In this document: positions 47,474 to 56,419 of the stretch, one piece after another
Layout: every line of letters starts with the position of its first letter
How positions within the stretch are numbered: the first letter of the stretch is position 1
Source of the DNA: Butyrivibrio hungatei
Lineage (GTDB): Bacteria > Bacillota > Clostridia > Lachnospirales > Lachnospiraceae
NCBI RefSeq assembly: GCF_900101605.1
Contig: NZ_FMUR01000009.1
Span: forward strand, 1-64,000
Direction of reading: 5' to 3'
Length of the DNA: 64,000 nucleotides
Made by a program: the position numbers and the translations under genes
The notes under the pieces: generated by a model
The model's database searches: none
Told to the model about the DNA's origin: nothing
What the model saw: only the letters and a program-made list of their open reading frames with translations

Positions 47474-49840
47474 TTACTGCTGCCCCTGCTTCTCAAAATG
47501 GTTGTAGATCGCGCTAATCCCAAAGCACAGTATTCCGCTGATCAGGAAGCTGATCGCACGCCCGATCGTATTTTCATAAGTGATATCGTACATTATAAAC
47601 TTAACAACACTGACCATAGCCAATACAAGTCCATATATTCGGAGCTCTTTTGCCCCAAAAATCTTGTTGAACCCAATGACTATGCACAGTATGGCAAAAG
47701 CCAAAACCGCAACGCTGACAATATAGCCTGCCGCATCATAACTGATAAGCGAAACCAGAAGGATTATGCCAAATTTAATTCCGGCGTACAGTTTTTCAGC
47801 ACTTTTTCCTGCGAAATGCCTGCGAACGTTGACACAGGCAAGCGCTGTAGTAAAGGCAATATTTATTCCCTGCTGAATAGCTCCTTCGACCATATAAATA
47901 TTGTAAAGTCCCAAAAGTAATCCCGCTGCATTTACACCATCAAGAACCATCAATGCCGTAATATTACTTACGCCCTTATCGTCCCTGTCAAACTTAAGCA
48001 TCCGCATGAGCATGTTGAAGATTCCCACGGGGATAACCGCACACATAATCCTGAAACCGTCATTACCAAAAGCAGATTTATCTGCAACAGTCCAAAATAA
48101 AAGCGCAATACATGCCTGAACATAGAAATACCAAATAAACTTATATTCAAACGACTTTTTGACGACAAAACCTTCCATTACCAAAACTATGATTGCATAT
48201 ACAAGTTCCACAGCGCAGAATATGATGCTCCACTCGCCGAAATTCTCAAGCAAGGTCATCAGCGCCGCCAATATGATCGCCTGATTTCTAAAAAGAGCAT
48301 ACTCCTTCTTAACGCCGTAAACAGCAATCGGGAGAAGTGCGACAAAAAGAGCTCCGCTGTCAAAAAACTCCTGATATAAAATATATGTACCGATCTCCGC
48401 GATTGCAAACCAGGCAGTTATCCAAAAGCTCTTAAAGAACGATACTGTTTCGCTCTCTTTTTCGTTCCGCTGTAAAAAGGCTTCTGCTTCCGCAATCGCA
48501 GCAACACCAAAGAACACCATTAGTGCAATCCATTTCGGCATTTTCAGGCAGTCTGCAAGCAAAAGAAATGACACATAAAAGACAATCGCACTTGCACTTG
48601 CAAAAAATGTCTTATTAGCACTGTTAATAAGCTTCTTTCCGAATAGAAAAGCCGCAAAATATGCTGCACTGATAACTACAATAAGGCCTGCAGAAGCGGT
48701 TAAAGAAACGCATTTTTCAACATTATGACCAATCCGTGTTGCAAAATATAAAATTATCGCCAGATTTATACAACTTTGAATCGTTCGCTGCAAATTATCT
48801 TTTCTAAAGTTATACTGGAAGGCGCCTCCCATGATCAAAAGATAAACAAGAACAGGCAAAACCAAAGCTCCATCCTTTAAATTCCATGCAAGAAGCGCGG
48901 AAATGATATATCCCGCATTTCCGATAACCTGAAAAAGCTTGCTTTCTCTTTTGCCCATGTACAAAATAATTCCGGCCCAGACAAGCAAAAGGACATACAT
49001 GGCCACATCGCCGATAACTTTAAAGTAGATCCTTGTCACAAGTATCGACAGATAGCTACATCCGATTCCGCACGCAAGAAGCGCTGTAAAAAAGGTGTTC
49101 CCAGGCCTCTTTTGATGCTCATAAAATGCAAATCCCGTAAGCGCAATGCTCACTGTGAACATCAGACTAATTTTGATCACGTCATTGAGATATGGAATAA
49201 TGAGGCTTGCAAACAGAATAAGCGCTATGAAGATGAGTACGCTTGCAAACACACCCATCAAATGCTTACCTATCCACGACTCCGCTGAGTTCTTATTTGC
49301 ATTATTAATATTGCGAAATGCGGACTGAGGATTCTGTTGATACGCAGGGTTTAATTGCTGCAGATTCTGTTGGTATGCGGAGTTAAATTGTTGCCTGTTC
49401 TGCTGATATGCTGGATTGAATTGCTGCCTGCTCTGATGATATGCCGGATTGAATTGCTGCCTGTTCTGCATAGGCTGATATCCAGTCTGGTCACTGTTCT
49501 GCTGCCCATTCATAGGCTGCGCCGGCGCCGCTCCTTGGGGCATCTGGCGATATTGCGATTGCATCCCCTGCGGTTGCAAAGTTCCCCGCATTTGAGGCTG
49601 TTGCATGTTTGGCTGCATCTGCGGCTGTGATTGCATAGGCGACTGCATTTGCGACTGTGGTTGTTGCATATTTGCTTGCTGCATGTTCGACTGTATCTGT
49701 GCCTGCATTTGTTGCAACTTTTTCTGCTCTTCTTTTATATCTACAACAGCATGTGTGGCTCTCGACAAACCAAGTTGAATCTGACCGACCTGGTACTTTA
49801 TCGATTCAAGTTCCCTCTCCAATTCTTCTATCTGTCCCAT
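47474..49840 (-). CDS. DUF2339 polytopic membrane protein with coiled coil and repeat-rich linker
   Basis: A 788-residue protein. An N-terminal coiled coil (about 1-45) leads into a Gln/Met/Pro/Asn-rich linker (about 45-205). The linker contains four 11-residue repeats of the form RQQFNPAYQQN (coded by 49331-49462). The rest carries about 22 transmembrane helices starting WIGKHLMGVFASVLIFIALILFASLIIPYL, the DUF2339 hallmark. The function of the family is unknown. The start at 49840 (MGQIEELERELESI) has GGAGGAG upstream. An in-frame ATG at 49981 would translate a hairpin and the 41-bp repeat. Confidence 0.82.
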   Translation of the reverse strand: MGQIEELERELESIKYQVGQIQLGLSRATHAVVDIKEEQKKLQQMQAQIQSNMQQANMQQPQSQMQSPMQSQPQMQPNMQQPQMRGTLQPQGMQSQYRQMPQGAAPAQPMNGQQNSDQTGYQPMQNRQQFNPAYHQSRQQFNPAYQQNRQQFNSAYQQNLQQLNPAYQQNPQSAFRNINNANKNSAESWIGKHLMGVFASVLIFIALILFASLIIPYLNDVIKISLMFTVSIALTGFAFYEHQKRPGNTFFTALLACGIGCSYLSILVTRIYFKVIGDVAMYVLLLVWAGIILYMGKRESKLFQVIGNAGYIISALLAWNLKDGALVLPVLVYLLIMGGAFQYNFRKDNLQRTIQSCINLAIILYFATRIGHNVEKCVSLTASAGLIVVISAAYFAAFLFGKKLINSANKTFFASASAIVFYVSFLLLADCLKMPKWIALMVFFGVAAIAEAEAFLQRNEKESETVSFFKSFWITAWFAIAEIGTYILYQEFFDSGALFVALLPIAVYGVKKEYALFRNQAIILAALMTLLENFGEWSIIFCAVELVYAIIVLVMEGFVVKKSFEYKFIWYFYVQACIALLFWTVADKSAFGNDGFRIMCAVIPVGIFNMLMRMLKFDRDDKGVSNITALMVLDGVNAAGLLLGLYNIYMVEGAIQQGINIAFTTALACVNVRRHFAGKSAEKLYAGIKFGIILLVSLISYDAAGYIVSVAVLAFAILCIVIGFNKIFGAKELRIYGLVLAMVSVVKFIMYDITYENTIGRAISFLISGILCFGISAIYNHFEKQGQQ
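49331..49462 (-). repeat. Four 33-bp tandem repeats inside the DUF2339 gene
   Basis: Units at 49331-49363, 49364-49396, 49397-49429 and 49430-49462 encode 11-residue repeats (R/L-QQ-F/L-N-P/S-AY-Q/H-Q-N/S). The units differ at the DNA level, so the array is not very recent, but copy number could vary between strains. Confidence 0.8.
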
Positions 49841-49888
49841 ACACTTAACTCCTCCGTTTTGCCAAAAAGTATCATTAAAAAGCGTTTC

Positions 49889-49929
49889 GCTCGCAAAATG
49901 GCGACGCGCGAGCAGTATTTCTAAGCAAT
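49889..49929 (-). repeat. Interspersed 41-bp hairpin repeat, copy 2
   Basis: 34 of 41 positions match copy 1 at 21757-21797. It lies 48 bp upstream of the DUF2339 start codon, in the same orientation relative to the gene as copy 1 is to the YtqA gene. Confidence 0.8.
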
Positions 49930-49930
49930 A

Positions 49931-49966
49931 AACCGCCTGAAACATTTTCCTTAGTTCCAGGCGGTT
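49931..49966. terminator. Strong hairpin upstream of the DUF2339 gene
   Basis: AACCGCCTG (49931-49939) pairs perfectly with CAGGCGGTT (49958-49966), 1 bp from the 41-bp repeat. Flanks are A/T-rich. It may end transcripts from the ABC operon upstream, but no long T run is present. Confidence 0.55.
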
Positions 49967-49989
49967 AAATAATTCTGACATTTCTATTT

Positions 49990-50130
49990 TTTCTTATTCG
50001 TAATTATATATGAAGCGGACTCAGATGTACAGCACCTCACGCTATCCCGCTACCGATGCGGTTGCCGCTATCTGCAAGCAAGTAACCTCATGACTGTCTC
50101 GGCTTATTTCATCAAAATAGTCATGTTAAC
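49990..50130 (-). pseudogene. Possible remnant of a SprT-like gene 3' end, plus inverted repeat
   Basis: At 50005-50034 the minus strand encodes CCTSESASYI, resembling CSSEVASYI at the C-terminus of the SprT-like gene (57022-57585); the DNA also matches (about 24 of 29 bases around TATATATGA-GCG--CTCAGATG). Upstream the frame soon meets a stop, so only a scrap would remain. A separate inverted pair CATGACT (50089-50095) and AGTCATG (50119-50125) follows the ABC permease gene. No other feature is seen in this ~290-bp gap. Confidence 0.35.
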
Positions 50131-50132
50131 GT

Positions 50133-50792
50133 TCAAAACTCTCTCTTTTCCATGATCTTGTCACTTATAATAATAGATACAACAAGCCCGATGAGTATGA
50201 CCACGCATGCTGCGATGCCCAAAATTTCAAAGCCAAAAAGATTACCAACTTCCAATATTGCAAGTCCAAAAAGATTACTTAAAATCTCCGTTTTCATTAT
50301 CACAACGGCGATAATCGTCAAAGTCCCGAAACCCAAAGCCAGTACCAATCGACCTTTTTCAGCACCGAATTTAAGCATCACGGGAATCATTACACTGCAA
50401 ATAAGAATACATATCGGCATAATAATGATACTATCTAAGAGAATATCCGCTATATTGATCATATTATACTCTTTTATGGAAGAAACTACTTTTACCAGAT
50501 ACGGAACAACCCAGCTCGCCAAAAGAAGAATCCCACAAAGAGCATACTTTGCTCTCGCGTAGTTTTTCCTTGCGTTTGGCATTGTCATCAAAAATACCAT
50601 CCCATTGTCATGACTGTCGTATGACATCGTCGAAAAAGCCAGTATCATGGCCAGTATTGAAAAAAAGTCTATGAAAAAAACAATATTCTTTGTGTAGATC
50701 ATCGCCACTATCATCAAAAAATATACCATAAAAAAACTTTTTCTCTGCTTAAGTAATATAAAATCCTTTATCAAAAAACTCTTCATAGTCAA
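50133..50792 (-). CDS. ABC-2 type transporter permease
   Basis: A 219-residue membrane protein with about six helices, typical of ABC-2 permeases paired with a BcrA/YtrB-type ATPase. It begins MTMKSFLIKDFILLKQRKSFFMVYFLMIVAMIY, and has the TMPNARKNYARAKYALCGILLL stretch seen in DUF/ABC-2 permeases of Firmicutes. The gene overlaps the ATPase stop by 4 bp. The substrate is unknown; such GntR-linked systems often answer to cell-wall-active compounds. Confidence 0.82.
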   Translation of the reverse strand: MTMKSFLIKDFILLKQRKSFFMVYFLMIVAMIYTKNIVFFIDFFSILAMILAFSTMSYDSHDNGMVFLMTMPNARKNYARAKYALCGILLLASWVVPYLVKVVSSIKEYNMINIADILLDSIIIMPICILICSVMIPVMLKFGAEKGRLVLALGFGTLTIIAVVIMKTEILSNLFGLAILEVGNLFGFEILGIAACVVILIGLVVSIIISDKIMEKREF

Positions 50793-51625
50793 TTTCCTCC
50801 TAAAGTAAGCATGATAATATCATCAATTCTGCTGTTTTCCACTGCTATATTAGGATAATTATCAATATAATACTGCTTTTCATTTGTAAGACAGGTCACA
50901 CTGAGGCTGTCTTTTCTGCTGACGGTTACATACTGTTTATCAAGTTCTTCAAACTCTTTTTCCGACATCTTGAGAACTCCGTACTGACCAAGGAGTACAT
51001 CCGTATCCTCATGCAAAATAATTTTTCCTTTGTCAATCATGTATATGTCATCGCAAAGCCCCTCAAGATCTGTTGAGATGTGCGAACTGATAAGAATAGA
51101 CCTCGTAGCGTCCTCCTCGAGATATTGCCTTAGCATATCCATCACTTCATTTCTTGCAAGAACATCAAGTCCCGTAGTAGGCTCATCAAGCACCAGAAGC
51201 TTTGCTTTGTGACTTATTGTCAAAAGAACTTTCAGCTTTGCTTTCATACCGCTCGAAAAGTCCTTCAAAAGCTTATCAAAAGGAAGTTCCATCTTTTGGC
51301 ATAATTCCTTGAATTTATCTTCTTCAAATTCATCGTACATCGCATGCATAATGCGTGAAATATCATTGATGTTATAAAGCATGCTCATTCCGGAATCAGA
51401 AAAAGCCGCGCCTATGTTCTCCATATTTTTACCTGGAACATCACCCATAACCTTGATGCTACCTGCATCGGGATGTATAAGACCAAGTATAGCCTTTATA
51501 GCAGTGCTCTTTCCTGCTCCGTTCTTTCCGATAAGCCCTGTTACCGTTCCTTCCTTGATATCCATTGAAATATCAAGTTCAAAATCCTTATATTTCTTCT
51601 TAAGCCCATCTATCTTAATCATCAT
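50789..51625 (-). CDS. ABC transporter ATP-binding protein (YtrB/BcrA-like)
   Basis: A 278-residue ATPase. Walker A GKNGAGKSTAI, signature DFSSGMKAKLKVL (SSGM variant common in this subfamily), Walker B KLLVLDEPTTGLD and the switch ILISSHISTDLEGLCD. The C-terminal ~60 residues are the usual accessory domain. It lies 9 bp downstream of the GntR gene and overlaps the permease gene, forming gntR-ATPase-permease. Confidence 0.92.
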   Translation of the reverse strand: MMIKIDGLKKKYKDFELDISMDIKEGTVTGLIGKNGAGKSTAIKAILGLIHPDAGSIKVMGDVPGKNMENIGAAFSDSGMSMLYNINDISRIMHAMYDEFEEDKFKELCQKMELPFDKLLKDFSSGMKAKLKVLLTISHKAKLLVLDEPTTGLDVLARNEVMDMLRQYLEEDATRSILISSHISTDLEGLCDDIYMIDKGKIILHEDTDVLLGQYGVLKMSEKEFEELDKQYVTVSRKDSLSVTCLTNEKQYYIDNYPNIAVENSRIDDIIMLTLGGN

Positions 51626-51634
51626 TTTCTCCTT

Positions 51635-52006
51635 TTATTCGCCCAGAATTATCTCCAAAATCTCACGAATATCATCATCCTTAAGGCCAAGTGCTCTGGC
51701 ACGTTCAACCGAAACGGCAAACTCTTCTTCTATCGACTTCTTTCTGGCTTCAACAGCAAGCGCCATATCCGTTCCCGTAACAAAGCTGCCCTTCCCATGC
51801 ACAGTAACAACAAAGCCTTCCTCCTCAAGTCGGTCATAGGCCTTCTTCACCGTAAGGGCGCTTATCTTAAGCTCATTTGCAAGTTTTCTTACTGACGGAA
51901 GCGCATCGCCCTCATTAAGTTCTCCACTTATTATCTGCTGCTTGATATTGTCCATAAGTTGCTCGTATACCGGCACCATAGATGAACCGTTTATCACTAT
52001 CTGCAT
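51635..52006 (-). CDS. GntR-family (YtrA-type) repressor
   Basis: A ~123-residue short GntR regulator: MQIVINGSSMVPVYEQLMDNIKQQIISGELNEGDALPSVRKLANELKISALTVKKAYDRLEEEGFVVTVHGKGSFV is the complete winged HTH. A ~45-residue helical dimerisation tail follows, as in YtrA. The start at 52006 follows AAAGGA; further upstream in-frame codons would run through the operator. It likely represses its own operon from the palindrome at 52098-52134. Confidence 0.92.
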   Translation of the reverse strand: MQIVINGSSMVPVYEQLMDNIKQQIISGELNEGDALPSVRKLANELKISALTVKKAYDRLEEEGFVVTVHGKGSFVTGTDMALAVEARKKSIEEEFAVSVERARALGLKDDDIREILEIILGE

Positions 52007-52090
52007 GTCTATTTCCTTTCCCGGAGCTTCCCGCCTGCGCAGTGCGGAAACCAAAACTTTCTGCAGTAAGTTTTTTCTCCGTTCATAAAC

Positions 52091-52134
52091 AGTGTATAAC
52101 AGCATATAACTGTTGTCAACTGTTATATGCTGTT
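52091..52134 (-). promoter_or_regulatory. Promoter and palindromic operator of the GntR-ABC operon
   Basis: On the minus strand TTGACA (52114-52119), a 17-bp spacer and TACACT (52091-52096). A 13-bp perfect inverted repeat, AACAGCATATAAC (52098-52110) with GTTATATGCTGTT (52122-52134), brackets the -35. Additional CTGTT/AACAG half-sites lie within it. This is a convincing autoregulatory operator. Confidence 0.75.
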
Positions 52135-52184
52135 TATTTTTTATGTTGGCAACAATGTAATAGCTAAGCAATCTTTATATAGCA

Positions 52185-52220
52185 AAAGGCAGCCACACCA
52201 AATTTAGTGCAACTGCCTTT
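52185..52220. terminator. Weak hairpin upstream of the GntR operon
   Basis: AAAGGCAG (52185-52192) pairs with CTGCCTTT (52213-52220), with an inner CAC/GTG. No T run follows. It may end the BamE-like/YhaN transcript. The rest of the 52007-52288 gap holds only the promoter and operator. Confidence 0.4.
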
Positions 52221-52288
52221 ATATGACCATAGTTCAGGTTCTGGCAAAAATCATCACTATTACGCCAATGTTGCCGAACATATTGACA

Positions 52289-52585
52289 CTATAGATTATG
52301 CGATCTCACTTCTTCTACACATCCATTCTTACAATATATATCCACCTTAATTACATTTCTATATCTTCCGCCATTGGAATAGCGCCACTCATATTTCACT
52401 CTACCATTTTTCAACAAACTTTTATTGTACCTTCTTCCCATAATTTTAAACATTTTGCTCTCACTCATACCTACGTGAATTTTGTCAACACATTTTCGGC
52501 GCTCAAGTTTTATCACATATGCAATAACAATACAAGCCCCCAAAATAAACAAAAAAGCGAAATAAAAAAGTATAATAATACTCAT
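52289..52585 (-). CDS. Small membrane-anchored protein with BamE/SmpA-like domain
   Basis: About 98 residues. One N-terminal transmembrane helix (MSIIILFYFAFLFILGACIVIAYVI) is followed by a domain resembling the SmpA/OmlA (BamE) fold: KIHVGMSESKMFKIMGRRYN..., then KYEWRYSNGG and VIKVDIYCKNGCVEEVRSHN. In Gram-positive bacteria such domains occur in small exported proteins of unknown role. The start at 52585 has AAAGGAG at spacing 7. It lies 27 bp downstream of the yhaN-like gene. Confidence 0.65.
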   Translation of the reverse strand: MSIIILFYFAFLFILGACIVIAYVIKLERRKCVDKIHVGMSESKMFKIMGRRYNKSLLKNGRVKYEWRYSNGGRYRNVIKVDIYCKNGCVEEVRSHNL

Positions 52586-52612
52586 CCACATTCTCCTTTG
52601 CAAAAGCATCCG

Positions 52613-55261
52613 TTAACATCTGCTCTTATGACATGAGAAGTACACTATCTGATATTCTTTTGATAGATCATCAAGAAACTTGACCGCACCGGACAGTCTG
52701 CTTTCATCCAGATTTACAAATGGATCATCAAAAATAAGAAACGGTTTTTCCATATCATACATTGCATCAACCATTGCAATTCTTCTACACAGACCAACAA
52801 GATCCTTATAGCCCTCACTCAATACCCCAAGCTCATGCAAGCTCCCTTTTTCTTTTAACTTAATATTGAGATTTGCATCAAGCTCATACTTTTCATCACT
52901 GTTTGAAATAATGTTATGATACTTTTCAAATGATTTCTTGATATCATCCATATATTTACCTGAAAAGTTCTGCTTTGCTTTCTCCAGATACTCTTTCGTC
53001 TTAGCAATAATCTGATATTTTCTCATATCAGCCGCATATTCTTCTTGTAGTTCCTCAAGTTCCGCCTCATCGCTTTCTATAGTTTCAAGCTCTTGTGCAG
53101 TCGTACCAAGTTGATCTCTGAAGCTATCTTCAAGATCTTCCACTTCAGCAATTTCTAGCTTCAACTTATTAAAGGATCCATTCAATTCCTCAAGAGAAGC
53201 TGTTTCTGCTGTGTAATCAATATCAATGAACTTTGTAACGTCGTTGTCCCTTTCAAAGGCCTCTTTTCTTTCGGTACTATTTTTTAAAGCATCCTTTGAA
53301 TAGTTTAAACTAATAATCTTTTCATTCATCAAAGAAAGTTGATCTTTAAGATTTTCCTCAGGTTCAAATCCCATTGATATTATATAGTTCTTAACCTCAT
53401 TTCCTACATCATCCCTCTCTTTAGAAGCTTTCTGCATCTTATCCATTTTATCCTTAAGCCTTGAATAATCTGATACATCACTTCTAAGTTGATAGAGTGC
53501 TTTTTGATAATCGGATTGAACATCCTGTCTGTAATTACCCAAGAATCCTGCAATAGAAATCGTTAAATCTTTTATCTCTTCCTCCCTTTCAGGAGATTCT
53601 CCTTTTTGCCACCTATCAGCCAATTCATCATAATCCTTAATAAGGCCTCTGATACGCGAAAGTTCTGCAGGCGCATCATATTCGTTATACTGCATCCCAA
53701 GCTTATCAAACATTTCGATACAGCCTTGCTCTACCCTCTTAATAAAATCCTCATCTTTTGCTATTTCATCAAGTAACTGCTCATATGCTGAATTATCCGT
53801 ACTATTACCATCAGTCTTTTTCTTATTCTTTCCCGACGAAAGAACTACGCCTACTACAGAAAGAAGCCCTCCAACTAAAATAACGATTGCACCTAATGCT
53901 ATATTCTTTGTGGTTACAATAATCGCACCTCCACTGATCACCGCAACTATACCGATCACAATAAGGAGCAGCCCCACTGTTTTATATGAAGATTCTGAAC
54001 CACTATTCGCAGAATTAGCATTTTTAAATAATTCTGCATTCATCCTTTTTGAAGAAAGTACCTCTTTTTTGCTCTTTCTTTCGCCCCATTCATTTGAAAG
54101 ATTATCGATTTCTTCCAAAGAAGGCTTGTAATTCTCAAAGAGTTTCTTTGCATCATCAAGTTTTCTTTTCTCTACATCAGAAAGTTGACTTGCATCCCTT
54201 TCCGATTCAAGTTTAGACAATTTATCTATGCTGCCCTCTATATCACGAAGTTTATCCTCATCAGGCACACCGGAATTAAAAAACGACTCCAAAGAAATCC
54301 TTTTCCGACTCTCATCATCTGACAACGCGAAGTTTTTCATTGTCTGAAGAGCGTTCTCATAATCATCACAACGTTTTATAACAGCGTCAATATCTGCCTT
54401 CTCAGGAACATCTTTAGGAAAAAAACTTTTTGCATTTTCATATTCCTGCTTGGCATTAGCTACCTGTCCGCATAATTCCTTATATCTCTCAGCACCTGCC
54501 TGCGAATCCTTGATAGCCGACACACGCACCAATTCTTTTTGGACAGCCTGCTGTTCTTCAAGTTTCTTTTCTTTTTTGTGTATCTGTTCTCCAAGTCTTC
54601 TCTCGAGTTCTGTGAAATTATCCACATAAAACTCTTTATTTCTAACCTTTTCATTAAGCTCGGAAATTCTCATGTTCAATTTACTAAGCTTACCTGTTGA
54701 TCTATCCGGAGTAAGTCTGTTCATCTCATTTTTTAAAACAATCTGAACATCATCATAATTTCCCATATCTGCAGTCTGATCAGAAACATTGCCTATCTTT
54801 GCACTTATATTGGGTGTGACCTCTGTACCGCAATCCTGCTGCGCTATAAATACTGTTCTCATAAAAGACTCTAGATCGATACCAAATATTTCTTCGCCAA
54901 TATTAGTAGAATAGTCATCTGATTTCAGATTTGTCGCATTGTCATATAATGCAAATTCATCAGATCCTGATTTCTTTTCTCCAAATCGTCTTTCCATACG
55001 ATATTCTCTACCATTTACCGAAAAAACGATATTTCCGCCATAGGTCCCCATCTGCCATGGTCTATATTTTTTTCTCTCATTATCAACGATAGTCCTCTTG
55101 TTTTCTCCTATGAAACCATAGAACATAACGCGAATAAATGTGGCAAGCGTACTTTTACCCCATCCATTATCCTCGTGTATTATGCTCTTTTCATCATCGA
55201 ATGAATAATCAAAATTCTGTAGCTTTCCAAAACTCTCTATGTGGCAACTGACCAATTTCAT
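52613..55261 (-). CDS. YhaN/SbcC-like SMC-type ATPase with membrane hairpin
   Basis: An 882-residue ATPase. The N-terminal lobe MKLVSCHIESFGKLQNFDYSF carries Walker A EDNGWGKST (30-38). Long coiled coils follow, and the C-terminal lobe has KEKGSLHELGVLSEGYKDLVGLCRRIAMVDAMYD (signature region) and Walker B PFLIFDDPFVNLDE. In the middle two hydrophobic helices (VGLLLIVIGIVAVISGGAIIV and ALGAIVILVGGLLSVVGVVL) interrupt the coil, as in the YhaN subgroup rather than in true SbcC. It should pair with the nuclease subunit encoded directly upstream (4-bp overlap) for DNA end processing, perhaps at the membrane. Confidence 0.85.
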   Translation of the reverse strand: MKLVSCHIESFGKLQNFDYSFDDEKSIIHEDNGWGKSTLATFIRVMFYGFIGENKRTIVDNERKKYRPWQMGTYGGNIVFSVNGREYRMERRFGEKKSGSDEFALYDNATNLKSDDYSTNIGEEIFGIDLESFMRTVFIAQQDCGTEVTPNISAKIGNVSDQTADMGNYDDVQIVLKNEMNRLTPDRSTGKLSKLNMRISELNEKVRNKEFYVDNFTELERRLGEQIHKKEKKLEEQQAVQKELVRVSAIKDSQAGAERYKELCGQVANAKQEYENAKSFFPKDVPEKADIDAVIKRCDDYENALQTMKNFALSDDESRKRISLESFFNSGVPDEDKLRDIEGSIDKLSKLESERDASQLSDVEKRKLDDAKKLFENYKPSLEEIDNLSNEWGERKSKKEVLSSKRMNAELFKNANSANSGSESSYKTVGLLLIVIGIVAVISGGAIIVTTKNIALGAIVILVGGLLSVVGVVLSSGKNKKKTDGNSTDNSAYEQLLDEIAKDEDFIKRVEQGCIEMFDKLGMQYNEYDAPAELSRIRGLIKDYDELADRWQKGESPEREEEIKDLTISIAGFLGNYRQDVQSDYQKALYQLRSDVSDYSRLKDKMDKMQKASKERDDVGNEVKNYIISMGFEPEENLKDQLSLMNEKIISLNYSKDALKNSTERKEAFERDNDVTKFIDIDYTAETASLEELNGSFNKLKLEIAEVEDLEDSFRDQLGTTAQELETIESDEAELEELQEEYAADMRKYQIIAKTKEYLEKAKQNFSGKYMDDIKKSFEKYHNIISNSDEKYELDANLNIKLKEKGSLHELGVLSEGYKDLVGLCRRIAMVDAMYDMEKPFLIFDDPFVNLDESRLSGAVKFLDDLSKEYQIVYFSCHKSRC

Positions 55262-56373
55262 AATTCGATATCCTCCCCATTAAGCGCTTGAAAACCGCAA
55301 CGAATTATTTCAGCTTTTTCTTCCTCGGTAAGCGATTCATCACCTTTAACAATTCTTACGAATTCTCCTTTGAGCGAAGCATCGAGTTCATAATCATTAT
55401 AGTCAACTGCAATTTTGGTTTTGTCCTTAACTTTAGCAAAATAAAAACGTTCCAACAATATTTTTGCTAGATATTCTGTATTCTTTTCACAATCAACTTC
55501 AATGTCACCTGTCAAAACAATCTTTAACAGATCCTTTGTTTCAGACTTCTGTAATCCTATTGCCGCATCAATCTTTCCTCTAATATCAGCGTTAGTTTTG
55601 CAATCTGAAATATCAACCGGAATTTCATAAAGATGTCTCTTTGCAAAATCTATAAATTCCGTATTGTACGTAAAATCACCTTCATCTATATCAAGTACAA
55701 CAAAGCCATGCTTTCCACATTCGTCAAATCCTCTGCCTTCAAGGCATCCACAATAGCAATATTTACCTCTTGGCGGCAAACTGCCTTCCTGATATTCATG
55801 TATATGTCCAAGAGCAAGATAATCAATATTCTTGTTGCGCAGATCAGATAAGCTTATGTTGTCTGGAGAAGTCTTGACCTGATACGTTGATATCTGCCCA
55901 TGCATAGTAACAATATTGAAATCTCTTGGATCCAACAAGAGGGATGAATATACAGTGCTTATGTTATCATTACTAAGCTCTATCCCAGATAGTGTGATTC
56001 TTTTTCCTTCCTTTTCAAATAAATTATATTTTTTCCAACTCTCTTCAAATAAATGAAGATTATCAGGTATCTCTTTAATAGCATCGATGAAATGGTCTCC
56101 ACCTCCATGATTGCCCTTAAGATAATAAAAAGCGATATCTTGATGAGAGACAATAGCATCCACAACGCTATTGCGTGTCCCAGCTGAAAAAGACTTTGTA
56201 TCAAACAAATCTCCGGCGATTATGACTGCATCAATATTATTGTTTTCGGCATAATCAACCATTCTCAAAAACGTGTCCAATATCTCATGTTTTCTCTCTT
56301 TTGCCTTTACCTTATCTAAATTTGCCGTCATTTGTGAATCTAGATGAATATCTGCACAATGTATTATTTTCAT
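55258..56373 (-). CDS. YhaO/SbcD-like metallophosphoesterase (DNA exonuclease subunit)
   Basis: A 371-residue protein starting MKIIHCADIHLDSQM. Metal-binding motifs in order: ADIHLD, IAGDLFDT, KGNHGGGDHF, VTMHGQ and LGHIHEY, all the Mre11/SbcD-type phosphoesterase set. The C-terminal ~130 residues are the capping domain. The start at 56373 has AAGGAG at spacing 6; the frame upstream to 56418 lacks a site. It is translated first in a coupled pair with the YhaN-like ATPase. Confidence 0.88.
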   Translation of the reverse strand: MKIIHCADIHLDSQMTANLDKVKAKERKHEILDTFLRMVDYAENNNIDAVIIAGDLFDTKSFSAGTRNSVVDAIVSHQDIAFYYLKGNHGGGDHFIDAIKEIPDNLHLFEESWKKYNLFEKEGKRITLSGIELSNDNISTVYSSLLLDPRDFNIVTMHGQISTYQVKTSPDNISLSDLRNKNIDYLALGHIHEYQEGSLPPRGKYCYCGCLEGRGFDECGKHGFVVLDIDEGDFTYNTEFIDFAKRHLYEIPVDISDCKTNADIRGKIDAAIGLQKSETKDLLKIVLTGDIEVDCEKNTEYLAKILLERFYFAKVKDKTKIAVDYNDYELDASLKGEFVRIVKGDESLTEEEKAEIIRCGFQALNGEDIEL

Positions 56374-56419
56374 TGACCGCTCCTTGCTAATATCTTCTTT
56401 TGGGATTGCAAAAATCATA

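Noticed and set aside
49841-49981. N-terminal extension of the DUF2339 protein
   Set aside because: It would translate a hairpin and the 41-bp repeat; the SD at 49840 gives a sensible coiled-coil start.
50000-50130. Structured non-coding RNA (GC-rich GCGGCAACCGC stretch)
   Set aside because: Short pairings can be drawn but no promoter or known family pattern supports a separate RNA gene; a gene remnant is slightly better supported.
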